Positions 23,053 to 34,740 of a stretch of DNA of 64,000 nucleotides are shown one piece after another. This DNA comes from Eucommia ulmoides (Eukaryota; Streptophyta; Magnoliopsida; Garryales; Eucommiaceae): the NCBI GenBank assembly GCA_016647705.1, contig CM028326.1, positions 29,027,401 to 29,091,400 on the forward strand, read 5' to 3'. The position numbers and the translations under genes are program-made. The notes under the pieces were generated by a model, which was given only the letters and a program-made list of their open reading frames with translations, did not search any database and had not been told where the DNA came from. Every line of letters starts with the position of its first letter. Position 1 is the first letter of the stretch.

Positions 23053-23453
23053 TCTCCCACTTGAACACAATGGGCACCAAATATGTTTCTCTCCTTAAAC
23101 TCATGCATTATACTCTCTTCATACAGGTTACTAGTATGTGTGACTGACAAGTGTCTTCAAAAAATATGGGAGCACCATATTAAGTTTCTATCAAACTAAC
23201 ACGACAACATTCTGTTGCAAAATAAAATACTTGTCTATGCCTCAAACCAATTCAGTCATATTAAATTAAGCATTTCTAACCCCCTCTAGAGTTTAAAACT
23301 CATAACATGCTTAATATTCTTTGCAGTAACATACTTATTTTCAAAATATATAATATATATAATACAATATAATATAATTTTGAAAATAGCTTTGTATTTG
23401 GTGGCCACCATTAAGCATCGTAGACTGCAATTTTAACAAGATGTGTTACTAAA

Positions 23454-26400
23454 TTATCTTCCTTTGATCCTCATGTTACTCAACTTCTATTTGACTGTTT
23501 TCCTAGACATATCCTTTTAGACCGCATCATTCATGGCCATAGGATAACAAGCTAAAGTAGCAACATCAAATTTCTAAATCATAACATAGTTTAAAGTCAT
23601 AAGGGCACAACTAGACCATTATTACTGATCTACATATATATATAGGGCTCACACAGTGAGAAAGCAGGGATCTATTTCTCACTCTTTATGTGGTCGTCTT
23701 AAAGCATATGTAGTATGATTTACATACTACGATATTATACTCACAAAAGCAAATGAAAATGTCAATCTAAATTACCATACGAATCTGAGTCCAATCACTA
23801 CATAAGTGATTGCCTTGAGAAATTCAACCTAGTATCTCCTCAAGTACCCACATGAAATCTCACATTTGGTTATCCTCAGGCTATATGAAGTATGGGAAAG
23901 TTTCACATATTGTAAATAATTCTCTAATTCAAGCTTTAGAATTCTAAAGTCTCATCTCGCACGCTATCTCTACGTCGAGACTGGTTGGTGTATAAGTAGC
24001 CAACCATTTAGCCTAGTGACATCTACCATCATGGTAAAATGTGTGCTATAAAAAATATCCTAAATTATTCATCATACTTTTAATGAATGTAAATAAAGTA
24101 TAAAATTGTGAATTTGTATTGTGGTACAAATATATAAAGGTCAAATATATCTTTTACAATCTAAGAAGACCCAAAGACCTTACATGAGGTTGGAACAAAT
24201 CTCTAGAAATAGGTTTGCTTAAGGGAGCAGCCACCATTTTATTAGTAGAAATATATTTGAGTACTACTTCTCCAAGTGAGACTCTATCTCGGATGTAGTG
24301 ATATCGAGTCTGAATATGCTTCGTCTTTCTATGATACTTAGGATCCTTGACATATGCGAGAGCAACCATACTATCATAATGTATGGTTACAGGATCTACA
24401 TAATGTGGTATTATCTCAAGACCTTCTAAAAAATCTTTTTAACCAAACAGTCTCTTAAACTGCTGAAGCACAAACAACATATTCTGCTTCCATAGTGGAT
24501 AGTGCTATATAGGATTTTTTTTTTTGCTAGACCACGAAATAGCACAGTTGCTGATTATAAAAACATATCCTGATGTTGACTTACGTTCGTCCAAGTTACC
24601 ACTCCAATCTGTATCACCATATCCTTGGAAATATATATTTCTACCACGATAGCAAAGCATATAGTCTGCGGTTCTATGAAGGTACCGCAATATCCTTTTA
24701 ACTACTCTCCAATGAACAATTCTTGGATTTCTCTAGAAATGACCAACCAACCCCACAACATAGTGATTGGTGAAATTTATCTATCTATTTTCAAACCGAA
24801 CTTGGTAGTTTTCAAGTATTCTTGTTTTTGTTTAAAGCAGGGGTTAGGAGCGAAAATGGTCGAAAAACAAGCAAATCGGTAGGAAAACGGTGGAGGAACA
24901 TTAAAAAACATAAAAAAATCATCATTGTAGCTTTACCGCTGCAGCGGTGGCCCTCACTGCTGCAGCGGTGAAATATCAAGTTTCTGTCTATCCACCACTG
25001 CGGCGGGGGCTCTCATTGCTGCAGCAGTGAAAGGGCAAAACACCCAATGACTTCCTATCACTGCAGCGGTGAGCCTACCAACATCCCTACCGCTGCAGCG
25101 GTGAAGCCCATGATGTAAAGTATTTTTTAGATATTTTGTTAGATCTTTTGGCCCCAATTCTCTTTTCTTTTGTCTTCCCAACCATTTTGAGGAGATTATT
25201 GGGAACATTTTGGGATATGTGGTGAGCAAAAGATCAAGAACCAAATAGAAGAACATCATTCGAAAGAAGAGGAAACAATTTTGGAACGATTTTTACAGAA
25301 GTGAAACACTCCACTCCTTAAGATTTGCTATTCTATCTTTATTTCCTTCTTTGTTCTTAAGTTTTGTATATTTAATAATGATGTTGTTCTCTTGTTTGAA
25401 TGAATATTTGGTTAAGATCATGAGTAGCTAAATATCTATTGTTTAGGGATTGATATAGTTTATGAAAACGTTGTTTTAGTAAATCGTGTTCCGTTAACAG
25501 TTGTTCTTGCCTACTCGATTGTGTTTACCATTTTATCACTTCATTTATATGCTTGTTAAGATATGTTGAGAAAGCGGAGTTTGACACTTGAAAGAGGTAA
25601 CCCCGGATTCAGACTAGGGTTTAAACAAAATGCGACGATCTAATGACTCTGGAGAGTATTAGAAAGTGTGCAATCAAGAGGTTGGAGCGAGACTCATGTG
25701 ATTAGTGTCGTTAGACGGTTGACGGGGACGTTGGCATTGAGGTGAAGTCGCATATTCATTCACTTTACACTCGAGAGAGGTAGTGAGTGAGTTTTCGATA
25801 CCTAAATTGTCTGATAGTTTGAATACCATTAATATAAACTAAATTGAATCAAACACGTATAAGTAAATGAAATTAATCCCTAGATAATCTATTCCCATAT
25901 AATATATTTAGTGTTATAGTTTAATTAATTGTTAATTTAGTATAGTATGTACTAAAAATAAAAACCCAATTTTTATCGCCTAAATAAAGTTTGGTTATGA
26001 TAATCGCGGTACTTAGTGACAACTTAATCAAATTCCTATTGATACGACAACCCTTCTCATTTACTATTCTATAAAACTTGACCCGTACACTTGCAGTGAA
26101 AGTAGCGATGTAATATTTCGCTACCACATAGCATATGTATGGTCGTGTACACATCGTGGCATACATTAGGCTTTCAATTTTACTTGCATATGGTATACGA
26201 GACATCTCTTCTTTTTCATCATTAGTTCTAGGACAAAGATCAAGACTGAAGGTACTACCCTTCTCAATAGGAGTGTCTATAGGCTTAACATTATGCATTC
26301 GAAATCGTTCAAGTGCCTTCTTGATATAAGTCTCTTGAGGCAAAGCAAGAAGTTTCTTAGAACGGTCTCTAATTATTTTAACACCAATTACATAATTTGT

Positions 26401-29158
26401 TTCACCTCTGTCATTTATATCAAAAGTAAAGGACAATCACTTTTTAGTGGAGATAATCATCCATATATCATTTCCTGCCAATAAATGTCCTCTACATATA
26501 GGGTAAAGATAATAAAACCCTTCTCCAACTACTTTATATAAACACAATGATCTTTCTTAATCATGATAAAACTAAAAGTAATTATGGCTTGATGGAATTT
26601 GAGGTATCATTGTTTAAATAATTGTTTTAGGCCATAAATGGAATGTTTTAACTTGCACACTTTGTGCTCTTGTCCCTTGGACACAAAACCAATAGGTTGA
26701 TCCATGTAGATCTCCTAATCTAGTTATCCATTTAGAAAAATAGTCTTAACATCCATTTGAAAAAGTTATTGACCCAAATAGGCAACAATGGCTAGGATTA
26801 GGCGAATGGAGGCAAATCTAACAATAGGTGAAAAAGTTTTCTCGTAGTCTACACCCTTTTTTTGAGTGTAACCTTTCACTACAAGACTAGCTTTGTACTT
26901 ATCAATAGATCCATCTACTTGACGTTTAATCTTTAAAACCCATTTGTTTCCAATAGATTTTCATCCAAGCTGAAGATCAACTAGTTCCCATACTTGATTG
27001 TTTTGCTTAGAACTAATCTCATCTTCTATTGTAGTTATCCATTCTTTAGCAGCAGGCGAAGATAAGGCCTCTTGATAAGAGGAAGGCTTGTCTTCCTCTA
27101 GTGAAGAACACATGAAAAATTCCTCATTAATTCCAAATAGATGTTGAGGAATATTTCTACGTTGACTTCTACGTAGCTGAAGAGTTTGAGAATTATTTTG
27201 TGGTACACTTCCACTATCCCCATACTGACTTGGAAGGATATAGGTGGATGTCAATAAAGCATCTCCCCAAAAATTGATTGGGAGATTAAAGTGTGCCATA
27301 ATTAACCTGAACATATCCAATAAAGTTTGATTCCTACGCTCAGCTACTTCATTTTGTTGTAGAATATCAGGAATTGTCAACTGTCTAATTATGCCTCTAT
27401 TATCACATAAGTCCTTGAATTGTTCAGACAAATACTCACATCCTCGGTCAGTACGTAAAATCTTAAGATTTTTACCTCTTTGATTCTCAACTAAATGAAC
27501 AAATCTTTGGAAGTAATCCAATGCTTCTGATTTGTGAGAAACGAGATAAACATAACCAAAACGTAAGTAATCATCAATGAATATGATAAAATAATTAGCA
27601 CTATGTCATGCCCTAACATTTATAGGTCCGCAAATGTCAGAATGGACTAACTCTAAGGAAGATGTAGCCTTTATAGCTTTACTAAAAGGTTTTGTTGTGG
27701 CATTTCCAACCAAACAAGATTCACAAACATGTAAGCTAACTCTAGATAGTGGACCTAAAAGTCCTTCTCGAGCTTACCTTGTTATTCTGTCTTGCCCAAT
27801 ATGACCAAGTCTTGCATGCCATGTAACAAATGTAGATTTAATAGAATCATTATTACTAGAAGTTAAATATGTATCAAAATTTAAAGAATAATCAACATCT
27901 AGTACATAAAATATTATCTACTATGTGTCCACTACCATAAAACATGGAGTCTAAATAAAATTGAACATAGTCTATAATGAAACTGAAAGAAAAAACCTAG
28001 TCCGACCATGGCTACAATAGACATCAAGTTTCGTCAAACTCTAGGAGCACAGAGAACATCATAGAGAAGCACGATGTGTCCAGAACGCATCTTTAATTAA
28101 TAGGTTCTAATTCATATCACATATTTTCTAGTGTTATTCCCCATGTAAATATGTTGACTCTCAATTGGAATTCTGCGATACTCAATGAACCCTACTTAAT
28201 CTTTTGCGAAGTGTCTTGTTGCTCTAGTATTTACAATCCAATCAGGATATGAATGAGCAACCAAGACATGACTACACATATAGGCATCATTTAGAAAGAT
28301 AGAATTGGTTTGTACCTTCTTCAACTCAGTGCATTCACGAGCGAAGTGACCAAATTTATCAAAGTTGTAACACTTCAACTTAGACTTGTCCTTCTTTTCT
28401 CCACTCTTTCCTTTTTGATAGTTTCTACCCTTTCTCTTTTTATAATTAGATCCTCATATTCCTCATTGTCGTGCTTTGTCCTGCCACTTTCGCTTGGACC
28501 CAAATGTCTGGCGATAGCTAGACTCAGCGACAAACGTAGAAGTATTACCTCGTGCCTCCAACCTCTCTGCCTCCAATTCCAAATGACATCGTAATTGGGT
28601 AAAAATTTGGATATTCTTATGGTGCGTCATTATGAGCTTCACTTGCTCCCAAGAATCAAGCAAAGACCAAAACACAACAAGGATCTATTGCTCATCAAAT
28701 AAGTTGTTACCAGCTGCCATTAGGCCGCGTGTCACAGCCGATATTTTTCGAAGATGCTCAACCATCTTTGTTTTGGGAAACATCTTATAAGTTTTAAACT
28801 TAAGTGTCAAGGCTCGCAACCTAGTTGCTGATGTACCGACAAATGCCAACTTCAAGGTATTCCACATATCTAGTGCAGTGACATAACCTTCATAATCACC
28901 AATCCGATCATCATGCATATAGCTTAACATAGTGAATCTTGCACTACGATCTTTCTTGGCCCAATTTTGATAGATTTTCATCTCACGCCGGTGTTAGGTA
29001 GAATTACCTTTGGGAGGTGATTACATGCTATGTGTTAGTGTTTCCAGAACTTCTCGCTCATTTAGGAGATACTGGATCTTACGATGCCAAATATTATAGT
29101 TAGTCCTATCCAGTTTCTCAACTTTAGCAAGATCCGCTACTATATTCGTTAAAGTCAT
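23454..29158 (-). mobile_element. Ty1/copia fossil B, with gag, integrase, RT and RNase H, split by a solo LTR
   Basis: Minus-strand parts: gag 29158-28190 (starts MTLTNIVADLAKVEKLDRTN; includes CYNFDKFGHFAREC), integrase about 28150-27000 (RTDRGCEYLSEQFKDLC, NEVAERRNQTLLDM), RT about 26950-26132, then a 1.36-kb solo LTR, then RNase H 24757-24128 (HIQTRYHYIRDRVSLGEVV), and 3' LTR about 24127-23454. The 5' LTR was not recognised; 29160-29340 looks like untranslated leader. Many breaks across gag and pol. It is the more complete relative of copia A. Confidence 0.85.
24764..26126 (+). mobile_element. Solo LTR of the palindrome-bearing Athila-like family, inside copia B
   Basis: The segment starts TGATTGGTGAAATTTATC and ends ATATTTCGCTACCA (TG..CA). 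It is flanked by CATAG on both sides (24759-24763 and 26127-26131), exactly between RT and RNase H sequence of copia B. Its right end, read in reverse, matches the left end of the insert at 45467 almost word for word (TCGCTACTTTCACTGCAAG). No internal region is present. Six CCGCTGCAGCGG-type palindromes lie at about 24938-25107. Confidence 0.85.
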
Positions 29159-29579
29159 TTTATTTTTTATGCACATTTAGGATATTAGCACACACACTAA
29201 TTATTTGCCGCAATAATAGAATCTAAAAATAACACATACCTCTATAGTATAAGATCAAAAATGTTGCTATGCTCATAATCATCTCTTGTATTTATAAATT
29301 TAAATATCATTTTTAGATATATTATGCACAAAATTAAAAAAAAAAAATGAGAAAAACATATCTCAACTCATTATTACCCACAAAATTCTAATTTCATGCT
29401 ATTCTAAATAATCTAAATATGTATACCAAAACTAACTAATCATGAATCTTTCAAACATAATTCATGTTAACGAGTAAATAAAACAAAATTTAAAGACATA
29501 GTATACAAGTAAGCATGATAATTGATGCATTGTATTTTAAACATGCACGTGTTATATGTAAACGTTGCAAAATGAAAAA

Positions 29580-29665
29580 CGCATCTTTTGGACTGTCCTA
29601 GCGGTTATTACACAGTTTTAGTGTTCTCAAGTGCAGGGGTTCGAATTCTATTAGACACCTTTTCG
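29580..29665 (+). other. tRNA-like pol III box pair, possible SINE head
   Basis: TGTCCTAGCGGTTATTACAC resembles an A box region and GGGGTTCGAATTCT (about 29636-29649) a B box, about 45 bp apart, followed by T-rich sequence. There is no cloverleaf and no clear SINE tail, so this is a weak call. Confidence 0.3.
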
Positions 29666-29676
29666 TTATTTTTTTT

Positions 29677-29812
29677 TCGCTATATAAAGGATTAAATCTA
29701 TATCTATATCTATCTATATATATTATATATAAAAGTGGAAGCCGTCGCTATATAAAGGATTAAATCTATATCTATATCTATCTATATATATTATATATAA
29801 AAGTGGAAGCCG
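29677..29812. repeat. Perfect 68-bp tandem duplication at a Helitron 5' end
   Basis: 29677-29744 and 29745-29812 are identical base for base, from TCGCTATATAAAGG to GTGGAAGCCG. Each copy contains a candidate Helitron 5' terminus, TCTATATATATTATATATAA. Confidence 0.95.
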
Positions 29813-30680
29813 AGGGTTGAGAATGAATCACAATCAAGTATTATCAATCTCTCCAATCCTATTCTCATTTTAAAAATGAAGGACTAAGATTCAACCAAAA
29901 CTCATAATAACTTTATTTATTACCTTCTCTATCTTTCATTTTCACTATCTATATAACAATAGAAATAATAATAACCACTACTTATTGTTCATTATTATAA
30001 TAATGACATAAAAAAAAAAATTAGATACAAAATCAATAATCTCTTACTCTATATTTTCACTATGTGTATAGTGAAAAATTAGATAATATTGAGATTAATC
30101 AAGTCAAATATAAGAAAAATTAATTATAACACTTTCTAGCTTGACACCTTCTTCTTCTTCTTTTTTTTTTTTTTTTTTATTTTACTTTTTTTTTTTTTTT
30201 TTTTTTTTTTGCATATCCTTTATTTTTATTTTTATTTTGTTTCTTTTTTTTTTTTTCCTAAATATATATTTTTAATTTTTTTCTTATCTTTTTCCCATAT
30301 GGGTCTTGATTGTGTGCAAAATTGCACTAACTAATTGAAGCAGCCAAAAAATAAATACAACAAATAAATATTTTAAATTTACAAACCAAACACACCCCCA
30401 ATTATTAGATCTCTTATTGTTTGATAATTGACACTCAACTAATCTTACTAGCTTAGCATTTTGTACCTCAATAGTTCAAATATTAGTTATACTAGCAAAC
30501 AATGTACCGACATCATTTATATTAGTTCAAATATTAATTAGCAAGAATGTACAATTTATTAATAAAAATATAATAACTAAATCAAAATGTAAAAAAAAAA
30601 ATATCGATAATTATATTGAAGTGTGAAAAAAAATAAAAAAAATATCGATAGCCCGTACATAGCGCGGGCATACAATCTAA
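29781..30680 (+). mobile_element. Non-autonomous Helitron, 900 bp
   Basis: The candidate start is TCTATATATATT (29781) after an A; the end is CTAA (30677-30680) before a T, giving insertion between A and T. A hairpin GCCCG (30651-30655) with CGGGC (30665-30669) stands 7 nt before the CTAA, as in Helitron 3' ends. The interior is AT- and T-rich with no Rep/helicase frame. The 3' end is the firmer of the two; the 5' end is duplicated (see the 68-bp repeat). Confidence 0.65.
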
Positions 30681-30721
30681 TAGGAAAAACTAAAATTTAA
30701 AACCTAACCATTGAACCTAGA

Positions 30722-31382
30722 GATGTCAATGGTTCGGTTTCGGTTTGATTTCATATAAAACCAAAATCGTTAAACATATACCGAACCAAACCCGCCGATT
30801 TTTTTAAAATGGTTTTAGAACTGAACCATTTAAATTTATACAAAACCAAAATAGCAAAATCGTGAAACCATTTAAGATTTTTTAATTTTATAAAAAGCTA
30901 AATTCAAAACCAAAATCAAAATCACGAAACTGCATACCATTATTTTTTTTATATATAAACACAAATATGAATAAAGTACAAAACATAAATTCCAAAAAAT
31001 AAAACCAAACCACAAAACTATTAATTGTTACCATAAACATTTCTAACCATAATTAAAATTCAACGATACTTGAAATAAAAAATTGTAACCATAATTGTTA
31101 ACAATAATATATATGTATATATATATATATATTAGGGGTTAAACTGTAAATACATAAAAAGTTAGGTGTATATGTCGTAAAAATATATTTAAAATATTAG
31201 TTTCGTGGTTCGGTTTCATGGTTTAGTTTCACGATTATTATCCCAAAATCAAAATCAAAACCACTTCGGTTTCTAATTTCAAAAGTAAAGCCGCAGTTAA
31301 ACCATTTAGTCGGTTTCAAAACCTAACTATTCGGTGCGATTTCTCTCGGTTATTCGCCAGTTCGATTTTTTTTTTTGTCATC
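30722..31382. mobile_element. MITE-like element rich in GGTTCGGTTT words
   Basis: Ends GATGTCAA and, from the right, GATGACAA. Both arms repeat GGTTCGGTTTCGGTTT-like words in opposite orientation (left about 30731-30750; right about 31262-31340). Non-coding. hAT-type is possible; no clear target duplication. Confidence 0.4.
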
Positions 31383-32497
31383 CATACTTGGAATGAAGGA
31401 GAGATCAACAAAAACAATATTTTTTCTCCTATTCATCGCAAACAATCTGTTATTTTCCACTATTAATGTTCACAAAATTCATTCATCTAAATTTTTCTCT
31501 CTTTTAACATTTTGTTTAAATAAATTTTAAATGATAATAAAAAAAAAAAACTATAAATGTATATTATTTTTAATAAATATGACATTAAATTAGACAAAAT
31601 AATTACATTTTCTATTTTATTCTGTCTTGATATGAATTTATTTTTTATAACCATTATTAAAATTTATAATAATAAGTACTAAATAACAAAAGTACTAAAC
31701 AGACCCTGTAATGACGTGAGCCTTCATACACTGGGCTGTCCTTTTAACAAGTACTAAACAACAAAAAATGGGAGATATTATATTAGTTAAAAAAACAAAC
31801 ATTAAAAACACAATTAAAAAACTGAAAATAAATAATAATCTTTAATATTTAAAACTTATTTATTTATCTTCCTTTAACATTTTATTTAAATAAACTTAAA
31901 TATTATTTATAATCAATATAGTAATTTGAGTGCATCTAATTATTATTTATTATTAATATAGTAAATTGAAAGAAATTTAGCATTGTAAGGTTTCCAAATG
32001 ACTAAGTACATCTGAAACTTACTCATATAGTTTATCTTCGTTTTTATTATAATTAATTATATGTAACTTATCTCTTCATCGCCTTTCATGTGTCGTACAA
32101 TTTAATATAATTCTATCTCTCCATCTATTAATTACATGTAAAATTTATTAAATTTCATTTGCTCAAAAGAGTATTCCAATAATTTTTAATCAAAGAATAG
32201 AAATTATTAAATAATATAAAAAAGGCCTCTTATATTATTGTAAAAACATTATCTAAAAAATATAAAGTTAAACAATTGAAAAAACCATCTAGGAATTGTT
32301 TACTTAATATTTACTATTTCGAAAAAATAAATATTAGTTAACGTTAATAATTTTAGAGGTCGATAGTTTTCTAGGTTATTTTTTTAACATTTCTCAATAA
32401 ATTTATTTTTTCTATACTCTCATAAAATGTATTAGATATAAAATTAAACGATTAATTGTATCTACGTATAATACTCAAATAATATTATTTTTTCTAA
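31383..32497. other. AT-rich DNA, no gene seen
   Basis: AAGTACTAAA(T/C)AAC is repeated at about 31675 and 31750 around a GC-richer piece (31706-31742); otherwise featureless AT-rich sequence, probably the body of the Helitron whose 3' end follows. Confidence 0.5.
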
Positions 32498-32526
32498 ACC
32501 CGCAAACTATGCGGGTCTAAAACTAG
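32498..32526 (+). mobile_element. 3' terminus of a second Helitron
   Basis: ACCCGC (32498-32503) pairs perfectly with GCGGGT (32511-32516) around a 7-nt loop, and CTAG (32523-32526) follows 6 nt later, before a T. This is the canonical Helitron 3' signature. The 5' end of this element could not be placed with confidence. Confidence 0.7.
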
Positions 32527-32579
32527 TTAAAACGAAAACATAAACACGCATGCCAAGACTCGAATTTCCATTCATTTAT

Positions 32580-32686
32580 TTTTTTTCTTTTTTTTTTCTT
32601 AGTTATTGGTAATTATTATTTATATTCTGATTACATGCTCGGTGGGACCAATTTCTTGATCACATATGAAGTATTAAACTTCAAAC

Positions 32687-32723
<37 letters not shown>

Positions 32724-34078
32724 ACAAAAGGCATTGGATTGTTTATGAATTTGGTAATACAGTAACTTCGCGTTCGACATTATTGAGAATTGAGATTGTA
32801 GAGATAAACTCAAATGGGATAGGTGAAATTTTCCTTGATCTGCTCATTTTTACATTTAAAGCTTTCACCTATCCAATTTAACCCAATACGCACACACACA
32901 CACATATATATATACATACACATACATACATAAAGACAAAGGGCATTGGATTCTCTGTAAATCTAGGTGATAAATAACTTTGCGTTTGACATCATCAAGA
33001 ATCGAGATTGTAGAGATAAGGTTAAATTGGATAGGTGAAATTTTCCTTGATTTGCTCATTTCTACATTCAAAGCTTTTCACCTATACCATTTAACCCAAT
33101 GTATAAATACAATGGGCATTGGATTCTCTATAAATATGGCGATACACTAACTTTGCATTTGGTATTATCGAGAATCGAGATTATAGATATAAGTATAAAT
33201 GGGATATGTGAAATTTTCTTTGATTCACTCATTTATACATAGGGTTGTGCACGAACCACGCCGTTTATGAACTACTCAAGCTTGGCTCGATAATAACTCG
33301 TTTGAAACTCGTTCATTTAATAAATGAATCAAGCTCAAGCTTTTAATTAGGCTCGTTTATTAAACAAACAAATATCATATGTTCAAGTTCGGCTCGTTAA
33401 TGTTCATGAACAATTCGAATAATATAAAATTAAAACATTTTATTATATATTTAGTACAAAAAAATCGTAAAATAGATTCTTAAATTTCTATAATAATATA
33501 ATCTTATATATCTAATCATTTTAGAGGTTAATTCAATTAAATTTTATTTTTATAAATATCCATTTAACTTATTTAATTACTATAACATATTGATTTTTTT
33601 TTTTTTTAAAAATTACATAGTCTTTCTAATTCATATATTTTGTTTCACTCGTAAATTAAATATTTAAATTTTGTATACAGATTTTTACAAAATAATTATA
33701 AATAACTACTTTCATTAAAAAATATATATTAGTTATATCGTTATTAAGCATTAAAATTCATTTAATATATGTTTAAAAAAACAAAAAAAAATTGAAAAAG
33801 CTCCCGAACAGTTCAATTATTAAACGAACCAAACTTGATCATAAGATTTCAGCTCAGCTTGAACTAAAATAGTATAAAAAATAAATGAACTAAAATTGAA
33901 TACTTAATAATCGGCTCGACTCATTTACAATCCCAATTCTACATTCCAATCTTTAACCTACCCCATTTAACCTTATCTTCATTTAACTTTATCTCTATAA
34001 CCGCCATTTTCAATAATGCAAGCGCAAAGTTACTGTATCGTCGAGGTTCACCAAAAATCCAATACCCTTTCCCTTTAT
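32580..34078. repeat. Duplicated block, copy II, with an additional inverted unit
   Basis: Units start near 32723, 32935 and 33109, as in copy I, followed by the same GGCTCG-rich segment (33240-33920). In addition 33950-34078 holds a further unit in reverse orientation (read on the minus strand: GGGTATTGGATTTTTGGTGA, GATACAGTAACTTTGCGC, GTTATAGAGATAAAG). The block therefore has inverted arms around the GGCTCG segment. It stops just before the gypsy element at 34085. (TA)n and (CA)n runs lie at 32690-32720 and 32889-32905. Confidence 0.8.
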
Positions 34079-34084
34079 AAATAT

Positions 34085-34740
34085 TTATATGGGTAAAATC
34101 GGGCTCTTTCCACGTGTCAGCCACTTGGACCTAATTTTCCACATCACCAGCTCTACGTCACAGTGACCTGATTGAGCCCGGTGTATAGATAGCTCGGGCG
34201 CCTTCCCAGGTTAGTGGATAAGAAGCACCCAAGGTCTCTAGATAGCAGCCTCCCAAAGAATCGCCATTGAGAGTAGGTCGGAACGACTATACCAACCTGC
34301 CAGGTCTGTCCCATGGGCCTTTCCATCTACAGTGAAAGGCCCAAGGCCCAAGCCCATATCTCTAATCCACTGTGCCGTCCACACGCCTGACTGCTTAGTA
34401 TTGATCCAGGCTTAGGGCCCTAATCTTGCGGACGCTAATCACATCTTTCCGTAGAAATAGAAGGCTTTATCAACACTTTTAGGAGAGGATTTTTAGAGAG
34501 AGAAACTCCACCACTGATGGCTCAGACAGGTCAAGGTAACAGTAACCTTCGGATTTGATTTTCTACCCCCAAGCTCTTACTCTCACACCAGAGGTGACAC
34601 GCCAGGAAAAACCCGGTCCGTCCTGTATGCAAGTGATAGATCAGAGCTCGACCTGGACAGTGGCTAGGAGTAGAAGATCAGGAGCATAAGACCCGGGATT
34701 AGATGTTGGTTCGACAACACCTGTCCAGCCTGGCTGTAGT
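34085..34740 (+). mobile_element. Gypsy 5' LTR, left part
   Basis: Starts TTATATGGGTAAAATCG, matching TGATGTGGGTAAAATCG of the 3' LTR at 61810. It runs to the GTAGT target site at 34736-34740; the rest of the LTR lies at 40088-40189, ending in ACATCAACA. The left and right LTRs differ also by a block of about 40 bp near 34400. Confidence 0.85.

Noticed and set aside
32631-33071. Short minus-strand frames across the microsatellites of block II
   Set aside because: They depend on (TA)n and (CA)n runs and are not kept between the two copies of the block.
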